From Plantibacter sp. Leaf314 (GTDB lineage Bacteria > Actinomycetota > Actinomycetes > Actinomycetales > Microbacteriaceae), in assembly GCF_001423185.1 (NCBI RefSeq), contig NZ_LMOB01000003.1, positions 124,001-188,000 of the forward strand: 64,000 bases of DNA, given 5' to 3'. Under the pieces are notes generated by a model. That model saw only the letters and a list, made by a program, of their open reading frames with translations, had not been told where the DNA came from and searched no databases. This document shows, one piece after another, positions 24,164 through 32,627 of this stretch. A program made the position numbers and the translations under genes. The stretch's first letter is position 1. Every line of letters starts with the position of its first letter.

Positions 24164-25731
24164 GCGCCACCGACTCGCTGAGGACAGCCCCGGCCCGGCC
24201 GTCGCACGACGCGGGGATCGGGCGACGGACGCTCGTCACGAGGACCACGCCGCGGGTGCTGAGCATCGCCGGGACGGACCCGACCGGCGGCGCCGGTGTC
24301 CAGGCCGACCTCAAGAGCATCGCCGCGAACGGTGGATACGGCATGGCGGTCGTGACCGCCCTCGTCGCGCAGAACACCCGCGGTGTCCGTTCCGTGCACA
24401 CCCCGCCCGTCGGGTTCCTCCGGGAACAACTGGACGCGGTGGCCGACGACGTCGTCATCGACGCCGTCAAGATCGGCATGCTGGGCGACGCACGGATCAT
24501 CGAGGCCGTCGCCGCGTGGCTGCGCGAGACCGTGACCGGACCCGTCGTGCTCGACCCCGTCATGGTGGCGACGAGCGGCGACCGCCTGCTGCGGCAGGAC
24601 GCCGAGGCCGCCATGCGCGAGCTCCTGCCGCTCGTCGACCTCGTCACCCCGAACCTCCCCGAGCTCGCGGTCCTCGCGGACGAACCGGTGGCGGAGCGCT
24701 GGACCGACGCCCTCGCGCAGGCACGACGGGTGTCGGAACGGGCCGGGGTGATCGTGCTCGTGAAGGGTGGGCACCTGTCCGGCGTGGTGGACTGCCCGGA
24801 CGCCCTCGTCGACGCCGGCGGCGGCCTCGGTGCCGGCCGGTCGCTCGTCGAGTTCGACGGACCTCGCGTCGCCACGACGAACACCCACGGGACCGGCTGC
24901 TCCCTGTCGAGTGCGATGGCGACCCTCGTCGCCCGCACCGGCTCCTGGTCGGAGGCGCTCGGCGCGGCGAAGTCGTGGCTCACCTCGAGTCTCGAGGCGG
25001 CGGATGCGCTCGAGGTCGGCGCGGGGAGCGGGCCCATCAACCACTTCGCCACGGTGTGGGAGTCGGCGGGCCTCGGTGCGCGCCGGGCGGACGGTGCCGA
25101 GCTCGTCGCGGGCTGGTGGGACGACATCGCGGAGCTGCGGGCGCGGATCGACCGGCTACCCTTCGTCGCGACGCTCGCCGACGGCACTCTCGATCCGGCC
25201 CGGTTCGCGTGGTACCTGCAGCAGGATGCGATCTACCTCCGCGCCTATTCGCGGGTGCTCGCGCGGGCGAGCGCGCTGGCCCCGACCCCCGAGGAACAGG
25301 TGTTCTGGGCGACGGGCGCCGCCGGCTCGATCGAGGCCGAGATGGAACTCCATCGCACCTGGCTCGAAGCCTCGGCGGCAGCCGGGGAGGAGATGGAACC
25401 GTCGGCGACCACGACGGCCTACCTCGACCACCTGCACGCTGCGAGTGTCGACGGCGACTACGGACGGGTGATCGCCGCGGTCCTCCCGTGCTACTGGATC
25501 TATCAGGATCTGGGGGAGCGGCTCGTCCAGGCGTCGCACGCCGCGCACCCGTTCGCCGCGTGGCTCGACACCTACGCCGATCCCGCCTTCGCGATCGCCA
25601 CCGCGCGCGCGATCGAGATCGTCGCCGGTGCCGCCGAGCGCGCGGACGCGACGGGACGTCGGGCGATGCGTCGGGCGTTCCTCGCCTCCGCGGCACACGA
25701 GGAGGCCTTCTTCGCCGAGCCGATACGATGA
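24160..25731 (+). CDS. thiD: ThiD-TenA fusion: hydroxymethylpyrimidine (phosphate) kinase plus TenA/aminopyrimidinase-like domain
   Basis: Bifunctional thiamine salvage enzyme of 523 residues. Residues 30-300 are ThiD, which phosphorylates hydroxymethylpyrimidine twice: VLSIAGTDPTGGAGVQADLK, DPVMVATSGDRLL, NLPELAVLA, VKGGHLSG and THGTGCSLSSA. Residues 315-523 are a TenA-family helical domain with the active-site Cys in AVLPCYWIY and the C-terminal Glu in SAAHEEAFF. TenA releases hydroxymethylpyrimidine from degraded thiamine. The GTG start overlaps the thiE stop; about 25 unconserved residues come first. Confidence 0.93.
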   Translation: MSATDSLRTAPARPSHDAGIGRRTLVTRTTPRVLSIAGTDPTGGAGVQADLKSIAANGGYGMAVVTALVAQNTRGVRSVHTPPVGFLREQLDAVADDVVIDAVKIGMLGDARIIEAVAAWLRETVTGPVVLDPVMVATSGDRLLRQDAEAAMRELLPLVDLVTPNLPELAVLADEPVAERWTDALAQARRVSERAGVIVLVKGGHLSGVVDCPDALVDAGGGLGAGRSLVEFDGPRVATTNTHGTGCSLSSAMATLVARTGSWSEALGAAKSWLTSSLEAADALEVGAGSGPINHFATVWESAGLGARRADGAELVAGWWDDIAELRARIDRLPFVATLADGTLDPARFAWYLQQDAIYLRAYSRVLARASALAPTPEEQVFWATGAAGSIEAEMELHRTWLEASAAAGEEMEPSATTTAYLDHLHAASVDGDYGRVIAAVLPCYWIYQDLGERLVQASHAAHPFAAWLDTYADPAFAIATARAIEIVAGAAERADATGRRAMRRAFLASAAHEEAFFAEPIR

Positions 25732-25777
25732 ATGGCGGATCGGCCACCGCGGTCGTGGACCACGAGGGAGGCCCCTG

Positions 25778-26074
25778 ATGCTGACGAGCAACGAGTACTT
25801 CGACGGCAACGTGAAGTCGATCGGCTTCGCCACGCACGAGCCGGGAGCCGAGTCGGCGAGCGTCGGGGTCATGGCTCCGGGGGAGTACACCTTCACGACC
25901 GGCAAGGCCGAGGAGATGTCCGTCATCTCCGGCCGACTCCGCGTCCTGTTGCCCAACACGAGCGCCTGGCAGGACTTCGGCCCCGACGCCCAGTTCAGCG
26001 TCCCGGGGAGCAGCAGCTTCCAGGTCCAGGTGGAGGTCGCCACCGCCTACCTCTGCCGCTACCTGAACATCTGA
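25778..26074 (+). CDS. ppnP: Pyrimidine/purine nucleoside phosphorylase PpnP (DUF1255)
   Basis: Small cupin-fold phosphorylase of 98 residues, full length for the family, which splits nucleosides with phosphate into base and ribose 1-phosphate. Diagnostic segments are NEYFDGNVKSIGF, GVMAPGEYTFTTGKAEEMSV, ISGRLRVLLP and VPGSSSFQVQVEVATAYLCRY. GAGGGAGG sits eight bases before the ATG. It follows the thiamine operon by 46 bp and may be read from it or from its own promoter. A dispersed repeat copy follows the stop. Confidence 0.93.
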   Translation: MLTSNEYFDGNVKSIGFATHEPGAESASVGVMAPGEYTFTTGKAEEMSVISGRLRVLLPNTSAWQDFGPDAQFSVPGSSSFQVQVEVATAYLCRYLNI

Positions 26075-26081
26075 GCGGCTG

Positions 26082-26105
26082 CCCTTCGACAGGCTCAGGG
26101 ACCGG
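26082..26105 (+). repeat. Dispersed repeat copy after ppnP
   Basis: Copy with core CCTTCGACAGGCTCAGGGAC, 8 bp after the ppnP stop, between convergent genes. Confidence 0.75.
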
Positions 26106-26131
26106 TGGGTGCGTCTCCGGCCGGTCCCGGC

Positions 26132-26533
26132 TCAGGGTCCGGCGACGACCTCGAGGGTGAAGACGACGGTCGAGTCGTCGGAGCGGTTCGTCAGCGTCAC
26201 GTCGGTGCTGCCGACGGCGAGGGGCTGCAGGCCGGGGTTGAAGGAGGCGCCGCCCCGGGAACCGCCTGGCACGTACTCGGCGATCGACGGGTCCTCGATC
26301 TCGGCGGACCAGGCGTTCGGGTCGACGGCGACGAGGTCCACCACGTTGTCCAGCCCGACGGAGATCGTGCGGCCGTCCTGATCGACGAGCTGGACGATGA
26401 CGGGCGCGATCACGCCGGCGGCACTCGCGGAACCCTGGCCGGAGGGTTCGTCCGAGCCGCCGGTGCACGCGCTGGTGCCGAGGAGGGCTCCGACGATCGC
26501 GATCACGGTGAGCCCTCGGGTGGCGCTGCGCAT
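26132..26533 (-). CDS. Predicted lipoprotein, hypothetical
   Basis: Exported lipoprotein of 133 residues. The signal peptide RGLTVIAIVGALLGTSACTGG ends in a clear lipobox (LGTSAC), followed by a Ser/Gly/Glu linker and a single beta-rich domain (VIVQLVDQDGRTISVGLDN to DDSTVVFTLEVVAG). GAGAGGAT lies just ahead of the chosen ATG at 26533. It stands 51 bp after the ABC ATPase gene on the same strand and may be the extracellular part of that exporter or of its signalling system. Family not recognised. Confidence 0.7.
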   Translation of the reverse strand: MRSATRGLTVIAIVGALLGTSACTGGSDEPSGQGSASAAGVIAPVIVQLVDQDGRTISVGLDNVVDLVAVDPNAWSAEIEDPSIAEYVPGGSRGGASFNPGLQPLAVGSTDVTLTNRSDDSTVVFTLEVVAGP

Positions 26534-26584
26534 GGTGATCCTCTCTCGGCGTGACCTCACCCTACCGTCGGGCGGCGGCCGACC

Positions 26585-27289
26585 TCAGGACCGCTGGGCC
26601 AGCGCGTCGGCGGCCGTGCTGAGACGACCGTCCTCCATGACGAGCACCTGGTCCATGCGCCCGAGGTGACTCCGATCGTGCGTGACGAGCAGGGTCGCTG
26701 CGCCCGACGATGCGGTGAGTTCGAGGATGAGCTCGATGATGGCGGAACCGCGTTCGTGGTCGAGCGCACTGGTCGGCTCGTCCACGACGAGCGCGTCCGG
26801 CTCGTTCATGAGCGCCCGGGCGATGTTGACCCGCTGCCGCTGGCCACCGGAGAGCTGGTGCGGCCGTTTGCCGGCCTGGTCCGCGAGTCCCACCGCGGCG
26901 AGCAACATCGTGGCCCGATCACGGGTCCGTGCCCGGTCGGTCCGGGAGGCGCGGCCGCCGAGGGTCCCGAGCACGCACAGCTGTTCGAGGGCGGTGAGGG
27001 ACGGCAGGAGGTTGGCCTGTTGGAAGACGATGCCGAGGTTCCTCCGGCGGAAGTCGGTGGCGGCTCGACGGTCGAGCGAGGTCACGTCGATCCCGGCGAC
27101 CTCGACGGTGCCGCTGTCGGGGCGGATGAGCCCGGCGGCGACGGCGAGGACACTCGACTTGCCCGAGCCGGACGGCCCGGTGAGCGCGGCGACGGTCCCG
27201 GCCGGGACGATGAGGGTCGCGTGGTCGACGGCGGTGACGCGGTGGTCGCCGTCGGGGAAGGTGAGGGAGACGTCGGTGAGTGAGATCAT
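26585..27289 (-). CDS. ABC transporter ATP-binding protein (LolD/MacB type)
   Basis: ATPase of 234 residues: Walker A GPSGSGKSS, Q-loop IVFQQANLLPSLTA, signature LSGGQRQR, Walker B ALVVDEPTSALD and the H-loop VTHDRS. It pairs with the FtsX-type permease encoded 61 bp upstream. Exporters of this type move lipophilic compounds, peptides or lipoproteins and are often controlled by a neighbouring two-component pair, here the divergent kinase/regulator at 28.6-30.6 kb (inference). Confidence 0.93.
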   Translation of the reverse strand: MISLTDVSLTFPDGDHRVTAVDHATLIVPAGTVAALTGPSGSGKSSVLAVAAGLIRPDSGTVEVAGIDVTSLDRRAATDFRRRNLGIVFQQANLLPSLTALEQLCVLGTLGGRASRTDRARTRDRATMLLAAVGLADQAGKRPHQLSGGQRQRVNIARALMNEPDALVVDEPTSALDHERGSAIIELILELTASSGAATLLVTHDRSHLGRMDQVLVMEDGRLSTAADALAQRS

Positions 27290-27350
27290 GCGGGGACTCC
27301 GATGGTGACGGGGGTGGGTGCTGGCGTGGATGCGGTGGCGGTGCCCGGCT

Positions 27351-28436
27351 TCACCGGTTGCCGCCGAGCGCGGTCAAGGGATCGGCCGACAGGATCGACC
27401 GCAGCGCGAACGCTGCGCCGACGAGCCCGAGGGCGATCATGATGACGCCGGGCAGGAGCGTCGTCAGTGGGCTGAGGACGAACGGCAGCGCCGTGCCGGC
27501 GGCGGAACCCAGCACCGCCGTGAGCCCGATGCCGAGCCCGACGCCGAGCAGGAGCAGGACGGACGCCTGACCGAGCGCGTCCAGCGCGAGCCGCCGGGTC
27601 GTCGCCCCGAGCGCTTTGAGGATCGCGACGTCACCCGCGCGCTGCATGGTCCACACCGTGAAGAACGCGCCGATCACGAGCGCCGAGATGCCGAACAGCA
27701 TGCCGACCATGAGCAGCAGGGATCCGATCTCGGAGCGGAACGAGCCGATCGCCAGCAGCGAGGAGAGGACGTCCTTCGACACCGTGCCGGTGGCCTGCTC
27801 TGCGGACGCGACGGCGTCGGCGTTCGGAGTGCCGGAGATGGCGAGGGCCGTCGCGCCGTCTGCCGGGGCGCCGGAAGCGCCTTGGATCGACCGCCAGCTC
27901 GCGAGGCTCGTCCAGACGACCGGCGTGTGGCTGTACCACTGGTCGTCGACGACCGCGCCGACCGTGAGCGCCTCGCCACCGACCGAGACGGTGTCGCCGC
28001 GGACCACGTGGAGGGCTTCCGCGGCGGTCCGGCTGAGCCGGGCCGTGCCGTCGGCGGGTGCGTCGGGTGTGCGCTCGGTGCCTGCGGCGTCGGCGGTCCC
28101 GAACACCGCCACCGCGGTGCGCGCGTCGTCGGTCGTCAGGCGCGTCTGGCTGATGCCGATCTCCAGGACGTGGTCCACGCCGGGGACGGCGGCCCACCGG
28201 TCGGCCGTGGCCTCGTCGATCGCCGAGTCCGCGAACGTCGCCGGTCCGTCGTCGGCCGGGCCGGCGAGGACGATGCTCGACGCGCCGAGCCCGGTGATCG
28301 CGGAGATGTTCTGGTTCGCCAGGCCCGCCGTCAGGCCACTGAGGAATCCGACGAGCAGGGTGATGAGGGTGACGACCGCCCCGATCAGCACGAAGCGACC
28401 GGTGGCGAAGCGCATGTCGCGCCAGGCGACGAACAT
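27351..28436 (-). CDS. FtsX-like ABC transporter permease (DevC/MacB type)
   Basis: Permease of 361 residues with one span near residues 16-38, an extracytoplasmic domain of about 200 residues, and three spans in the C-terminal FtsX domain (LLLMVGMLFGISALVIGAFF, then the coupling segment GDVAILKALGATTRRLALDA). The start is placed at ATG 28436, which has AAGGAGT eight bases upstream, not at the far upstream start of the open frame. Forms an exporter with the ATPase downstream. Substrate unknown. Confidence 0.9.
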   Translation of the reverse strand: MFVAWRDMRFATGRFVLIGAVVTLITLLVGFLSGLTAGLANQNISAITGLGASSIVLAGPADDGPATFADSAIDEATADRWAAVPGVDHVLEIGISQTRLTTDDARTAVAVFGTADAAGTERTPDAPADGTARLSRTAAEALHVVRGDTVSVGGEALTVGAVVDDQWYSHTPVVWTSLASWRSIQGASGAPADGATALAISGTPNADAVASAEQATGTVSKDVLSSLLAIGSFRSEIGSLLLMVGMLFGISALVIGAFFTVWTMQRAGDVAILKALGATTRRLALDALGQASVLLLLGVGLGIGLTAVLGSAAGTALPFVLSPLTTLLPGVIMIALGLVGAAFALRSILSADPLTALGGNR

Positions 28437-28600
28437 GGGGACTCCTTGTCGGCCGCCCGACGGCGTCTCCGTGGTGCGGCACCCTCTCAGCGTCGTCGAG
28501 CCGAGGCGGCACGGCATCGTCGGACGGGAGGGTCTCCTGGCACGGTCGGATGGAGGCGACGTTCCACCTTTCTGATGATTCGCCCCGACGGCTCGCGTCG

Positions 28601-28606
28601 TACGCT
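28601..28606 (+). promoter_or_regulatory. -10 element of leaderless kinase transcript
   Basis: TACGCT, six bases before the ATG at 28613. Confidence 0.5.
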
Positions 28607-28612
28607 GGGCGG

Positions 28613-29938
28613 ATGAAGCACTCGGCACTCAGCCCCGTGTTCACCGGCCTGCAGCTCGGCCTCCACGGCCTCGTCACCGCACTCATCGCGCTCGTGATCG
28701 TGCGATCCGTCTCGGTCGGTGGCCCGACGATGTCCGCGGCGCTCGTGTTCGCCGTCGTCATGCTGGCCACCTACACCGCCGGTGCCGTGGTCGGTGGTCG
28801 GCTCCGCCGGACGGCCACCGCGCCCTCCGACCACGGTGCCGCGGCGACCGGGGCTCGTCGAGGTCGCTCCTTCGTCCTCGCCTGGTTGGTCTTCCTCAGC
28901 GTCGAGTGGGTGGTCCTCGTCCTGCTCAGCCCCGACGCGGCCTACCTCGTCTTCCCGTTGTTCTTCCTCTACCTCCACCTGCTTCCGCGGGCCGTCGCGG
29001 TCCCAGCCGTCGTCATCGCCACGCTCTCGGCGATCGTCGCGATCGGTCTGCACGCCGGGTTCAGCGTCGGAGGCGTCGTCGGTCCGCTCGTCGGTGCGGC
29101 GGTCGCCGTGGCGATCGGCCTCGGCTACGAGGCGCTGGCCCGGGAGGCGGCCGAGCGTGAGCGACTCATCGCCGACCTCGTCGCCGCCCGGGAGGAGCTC
29201 GCCAGGAGGGGGCAGGAGGCCGGCAAGCTGGCGGAGCGGGAGCGCCTCGCCGCCGGACTCCACGACACGGTCGCTCAGGCCCTGTCGAGCATCCAACTGC
29301 TCCTGCATGCGGCCGAACGCTCCGCGGGCGAGGGGTCTGGCACCGGACAACTGCGCTCCCACATCGGCCTGGCGAGGGACGCCGCCGCGACCGCGCTCGC
29401 CGAGACACGCAGCCTCATCGACGAGCTGAGCCCGCCGGCGTTGGTGGGTGCCACGATCGCGGACGCGCTGGGCCGGCTCGCGGAGACGACGACCGCGGAG
29501 AGCGGCACACCGGTCGCCACGACGGTCACCGGTGACGCCTTCGTCCTCGGCACGCCGGTGACCACCGCGCTCCTCCGGGCCGCGCAGAGCAGCCTCGCGA
29601 ACGTCGTCCGTCACGCCGGGGCGACCCGAGCGGACGTCACGCTCAGCTACCTCGACGGAGAGGTCATCCTCGACATCGACGACGACGGTGCCGGGTTCGA
29701 TCCGGCGACGGTCGTCGAGCGGGCTGCGGGCGGCTCGTTCGGCATGGTGTCCATGCGTCGTCGCATCACCGAGCTGGGCGGCGCCGTCGACGTCCGGAGC
29801 GCACCCGGTGCCGGGACGACCGTCACCGTCCGGTTCGCCGCACCGACCGCGACACCGACACCGACACCGGACTCGACACCGGCACCGGATACGAGCAGGG
29901 AGGAAGCGACGATGCGCGACGGTGGGACCGATGCCTGA
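28613..29938 (+). CDS. NarL-type sensor histidine kinase (HisKA_3, LiaS-like)
   Basis: Membrane kinase of 441 residues. Residues 1-185 hold about five to six spans with little exposed sequence, as in intramembrane-sensing kinases. A short coiled coil leads to the HisKA_3 site GLHDTVAQALSSIQ with the phosphorylated His, then a HATPase with VRHAGATRADVTL, DIDDDGAGFDP and GSFGMVSMRRRI. The tail is Pro/Thr-rich (TPTPTPDSTPAPDT). It overlaps the regulator gene by 8 bp. Divergent from the ABC exporter, which it may control. Confidence 0.92.
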   Translation: MKHSALSPVFTGLQLGLHGLVTALIALVIVRSVSVGGPTMSAALVFAVVMLATYTAGAVVGGRLRRTATAPSDHGAAATGARRGRSFVLAWLVFLSVEWVVLVLLSPDAAYLVFPLFFLYLHLLPRAVAVPAVVIATLSAIVAIGLHAGFSVGGVVGPLVGAAVAVAIGLGYEALAREAAERERLIADLVAAREELARRGQEAGKLAERERLAAGLHDTVAQALSSIQLLLHAAERSAGEGSGTGQLRSHIGLARDAAATALAETRSLIDELSPPALVGATIADALGRLAETTTAESGTPVATTVTGDAFVLGTPVTTALLRAAQSSLANVVRHAGATRADVTLSYLDGEVILDIDDDGAGFDPATVVERAAGGSFGMVSMRRRITELGGAVDVRSAPGAGTTVTVRFAAPTATPTPTPDSTPAPDTSREEATMRDGGTDA

Positions 29939-30587
29939 GGGCGCGAGCGAAGCCGGGGCCCGAGTGGTCGTCCGGGTGGTGGTGGCCGACGATCACCCGA
30001 TCGTCCGAGCCGGCCTGCTCGCCGTCCTGGCTCCGATCGCCGACATCGAGGTCGTCGGGACGGCTGCGACCGCGGCCGAGGCGGTCGCGGCGGCACCTCG
30101 AGCCGACCTGGTGCTCATGGACCTGAGCTTCGGCGACGGCCCCAGCGGCATCGATGCGACGCGGGAGATCAGGGCGCTGCCGGAACCACCCTCGGTCCTC
30201 GTGCTGACGAACTACGACTCCGACGCAGACATCCTCGGTGCGATCGAGGCCGGGGCCGCCGGGTACCTCTTGAAGGATGCCGCGCCCGAGGACCTCGTGG
30301 ACGGCATCCGCTCGGCGGCCGGCGGGAACTCGGTGCTCGGCCCGGCCGTCGCGACCCGCCTGGTCGCACGGGTGAGCGCGCCGCAGCAGGCCTTGAGTGC
30401 ACGCGAGATCGAGGTGCTCGCACGCGCCGCCGAGGGGCTCACCAACCTGGAGATCGCCGGACGACTCCACGTCGGGGAGACGACGGTGAAGTCGCACCTC
30501 GCCCACATCTACACGAAACTCGACGTGTCGAACCGTTCGGCCGCCATCGCGGCAGCGCAGCGCGCGGGCCTGTTCCGCACCCGCTGA
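29931..30587 (+). CDS. NarL/LuxR-type response regulator
   Basis: Response regulator of 218 residues. Receiver: VVVADDHPIVRAGL, phospho-Asp in VLMDLSFGDGPSG, Lys in YLLKDAAPEDL. The LuxR helix-turn-helix is LSAREIEVLARAAEGLTNLE followed by VGETTVKSHLAHIYTKL. Start ATG overlaps the kinase's last codons by 8 bp. Convergent with the photolyase gene, with only 6 bp between stops. Confidence 0.94.
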   Translation: MPEGASEAGARVVVRVVVADDHPIVRAGLLAVLAPIADIEVVGTAATAAEAVAAAPRADLVLMDLSFGDGPSGIDATREIRALPEPPSVLVLTNYDSDADILGAIEAGAAGYLLKDAAPEDLVDGIRSAAGGNSVLGPAVATRLVARVSAPQQALSAREIEVLARAAEGLTNLEIAGRLHVGETTVKSHLAHIYTKLDVSNRSAAIAAAQRAGLFRTR

Positions 30588-30593
30588 GCCGGG

Positions 30594-31964
30594 CTAGGCG
30601 CCCTTGACGTGCTCGTACGCGGCGAGGGCCGCCTGCCTCGTCTCACCGAGGTCGACGATCGGCTCCGGGTAGTCGGGCGTCCCGAACTCCGGCACCCACC
30701 GCTTGATGTAGGCGTCGTCGGGATCGAACCGTTCCCGCTGGCGTTCCGGGTTGAAGATCCGGAAGTACGGCGACGCGTCGAAGCCGCTGCCGGCGACCCA
30801 CTGCCAGTTGAACGGGTTGGACGCCGGGTCCGCGTCGACGAGGGTGTCCCAGAACCACTCCTCGCCGAGCCGCCAGTGGATGAGGAGGTTCTTCGTCAGG
30901 AACGACGCGACGACCATCCTGATCCGGTTGTGCATGCTGCCGGTCGTCCACAGCTCGCGCATGCCGGCGTCGACGAGCGGGATGCCGGTGTGGCCGGTGG
31001 TCCAGGCGGTGAAGGCGTCCTGGTCGACGTCCGGCCAGGGGAAGCGGTCGAAGGCCTGCCGCCAGTTGCGGGTGGCGAGGTCGGGGAACGCGAAGAGGCA
31101 GTGGTAGGCGAAGTCGCGCCAGCCGAGTTCCTTGAGGAACGTGGCGCCGTCGTCGCCGAGGTGTCGGCGGCGGTCGCGAGCCGCGTGCCAGATCTGCGGT
31201 GAGCTGATCTCCCCGAACCGCAGGTGCGGCGACAGCCCGGAGGTCGACGGCTGGGCTGGGAAGTCGCGATCCTCCGCGTACCCGGAGACCCCACCGTCGA
31301 GGAAGTCGGCGAGTCGTGCGTCCGCTCCGGCCTCGCCCGGCGTCCACTGTTCGCGGAGCCCACCCGCCCAGTCCGGCTTCGTCGGGAGGAGGTCCCACGA
31401 TCCGAGCTCGTCACCGTCAGGCGCGTCCGAGACGCCGGTCAGCTCGGTGGGCGCGGGGAGCGGATGCCTCGGCGGGTTCGCCGAGTGACGTTGTAACGAC
31501 GCCTTCCAGAACGGGGTGAACACCGAGTACGGCTGGCCCTGTCCGGTGACGATCTCCCAGGGTTCGGCGAGCAGGTTCGCGGCGAAGCTCCGGGCGTCGA
31601 GACCGGCGTCCTTCAGCTCCGTCTTGATCCCGGCGTCGATCTCCCGTTCCGCGGCTCCGTAGCGACGGTTCCACAGTACCGCGCCGGCTCCGAGGGAGGT
31701 GGCGAGTTCAGGAACGATCGTGGCCGCACTCCCCGAACGGAGGAGGAGGGTGCCGCCGAGCCCGCGGATGTCCTCCCCGAGCGCCTCGAGGCTGTGATGC
31801 AACCACCAACGGGAGGCCCCGCCGAGCGGTCGCAGCTCTTCGCTGTCGTCGAGGACGAACAGGCAGAGGATCGGTGCGCCGAGCTCGACGGCCGCGTGCA
31901 GTGCAGGGTTGTCGGCCAGGCGGAGGTCGTCACGGAACCATACGATCGTCGGGGCAGTGGCCAT
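30594..31964 (-). CDS. phr: Deoxyribodipyrimidine photolyase (class I CPD)
   Basis: Light-driven repair of cyclobutane pyrimidine dimers. The 456-residue protein has the N-terminal antenna domain (IVWFRDDLRLADNPALHAAV) and the FAD domain with SGLSPHLRFGEISSPQIWH, ELGWRDFAYH, GIPLVDAGMRELWTTGSMHN, VASFLTKNLLIHWRLGEEWF and NWQWVAGSG, whose Asn and Trp residues contact flavin and lesion. Apparently leaderless, with TAGGCT six bases before the ATG. Lies beside ogt and the Ada/AlkA gene in a repair cluster. Confidence 0.95.
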   Translation of the reverse strand: MATAPTIVWFRDDLRLADNPALHAAVELGAPILCLFVLDDSEELRPLGGASRWWLHHSLEALGEDIRGLGGTLLLRSGSAATIVPELATSLGAGAVLWNRRYGAAEREIDAGIKTELKDAGLDARSFAANLLAEPWEIVTGQGQPYSVFTPFWKASLQRHSANPPRHPLPAPTELTGVSDAPDGDELGSWDLLPTKPDWAGGLREQWTPGEAGADARLADFLDGGVSGYAEDRDFPAQPSTSGLSPHLRFGEISSPQIWHAARDRRRHLGDDGATFLKELGWRDFAYHCLFAFPDLATRNWRQAFDRFPWPDVDQDAFTAWTTGHTGIPLVDAGMRELWTTGSMHNRIRMVVASFLTKNLLIHWRLGEEWFWDTLVDADPASNPFNWQWVAGSGFDASPYFRIFNPERQRERFDPDDAYIKRWVPEFGTPDYPEPIVDLGETRQAALAAYEHVKGA

Positions 31965-31970
31965 TCCGTC

Positions 31971-31976
31971 AGCCTA
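31971..31976 (-). promoter_or_regulatory. -10 element of leaderless photolyase transcript
   Basis: TAGGCT on the minus strand, six bases before the ATG at 31964. Confidence 0.5.
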
Positions 31977-32039
31977 CGCGGCGCGCTCGTCCGAGCTGCG
32001 GGGTTGACCTCAGCCGTCCGCTCCGGTCTCCGAGCGGTT

Positions 32040-32061
32040 CCGGTCACCGAGCCTGTCGAGG
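32040..32061 (-). repeat. Dispersed repeat copy after ogt
   Basis: Inverted-orientation copy (CCGGTCACCGAGCCTGTCGA) a few bases past the end of the leftward ogt gene. Confidence 0.7.
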
Positions 32062-32066
32062 TGCGC

Positions 32067-32627
32067 TCAGCTCAGCGCGGCCTCGCGGTCGAGCAACGAG
32101 CGCTTCACGTCGAGTCCCCACGCGAAACCGCCGAGCGAGCCGTCCGTCCGCAACACACGGTGGCAGGGGACGAAGAGGGCGGGTGCGTTCGTCGCGCAGG
32201 CGCTCGCCGCGGCACGGACCGCGGACGGTCGACCACTCGCCGCGGCGAACTCCGTGTAGGTCACCGGACGTCCTGCGGCGATCGTCCGCAGAACCGTCCA
32301 GGCGTGGGTGCGGAACGGGCCGCCGAACTGGGCGACCGGGACCAGGTCGATCGCCGTCAGCTCACCGTCGTAGTACGCGCGGACGGCGTCCATCGCCTCG
32401 ACGGTCCCCGCCACCGTCTCGCCGGGTCGGTCGGCGGGCCGGATCCGTTCGAGCATCACGCCGATGTCGTCGGACCACCCGGAGGAGAGCACCGCCCCAT
32501 CCTCCCGCGCGAGGACGGTGAAGGGGCCGTCCGGGGTGTCGACGGTCTGGCTGATCGCGGCGAGCTGCGCGCCGGACGCCCGACCGTCGCCGCGGCGGAC
32601 GCTCGTGCTGGAGATGATGGTGGTCAT
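32067..32627 (-). CDS. ogt: Methylated-DNA-protein cysteine methyltransferase Ogt
   Basis: Suicide repair protein that takes methyl groups from O6-methylguanine onto its own Cys. 186 residues; the methyl-acceptor motif is [20 protein letters not shown], preceded by [20 protein letters not shown], the helix-turn-helix that enters the minor groove. The start codon overlaps the stop of the Ada/AlkA gene (ATGA), so the two alkylation repair proteins are made together. Confidence 0.95.
   Translation of the reverse strand: MTTIISSTSVRRGDGRASGAQLAAISQTVDTPDGPFTVLAREDGAVLSSGWSDDIGVMLERIRPADRPGETVAGTVEAMDAVRAYYDGELTAIDLVPVAQFGGPFRTHAWTVLRTIAAGRPVTYTEFAAASGRPSAVRAAASACATNAPALFVPCHRVLRTDGSLGGFAWGLDVKRSLLDREAALS

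Noticed and set aside
29848..29890. ACACCG-type short repeats in the histidine kinase tail, considered as phase-variable
   Set aside because: Six-base units keep the frame, so length change would not switch the gene; it simply codes a Pro/Thr linker.
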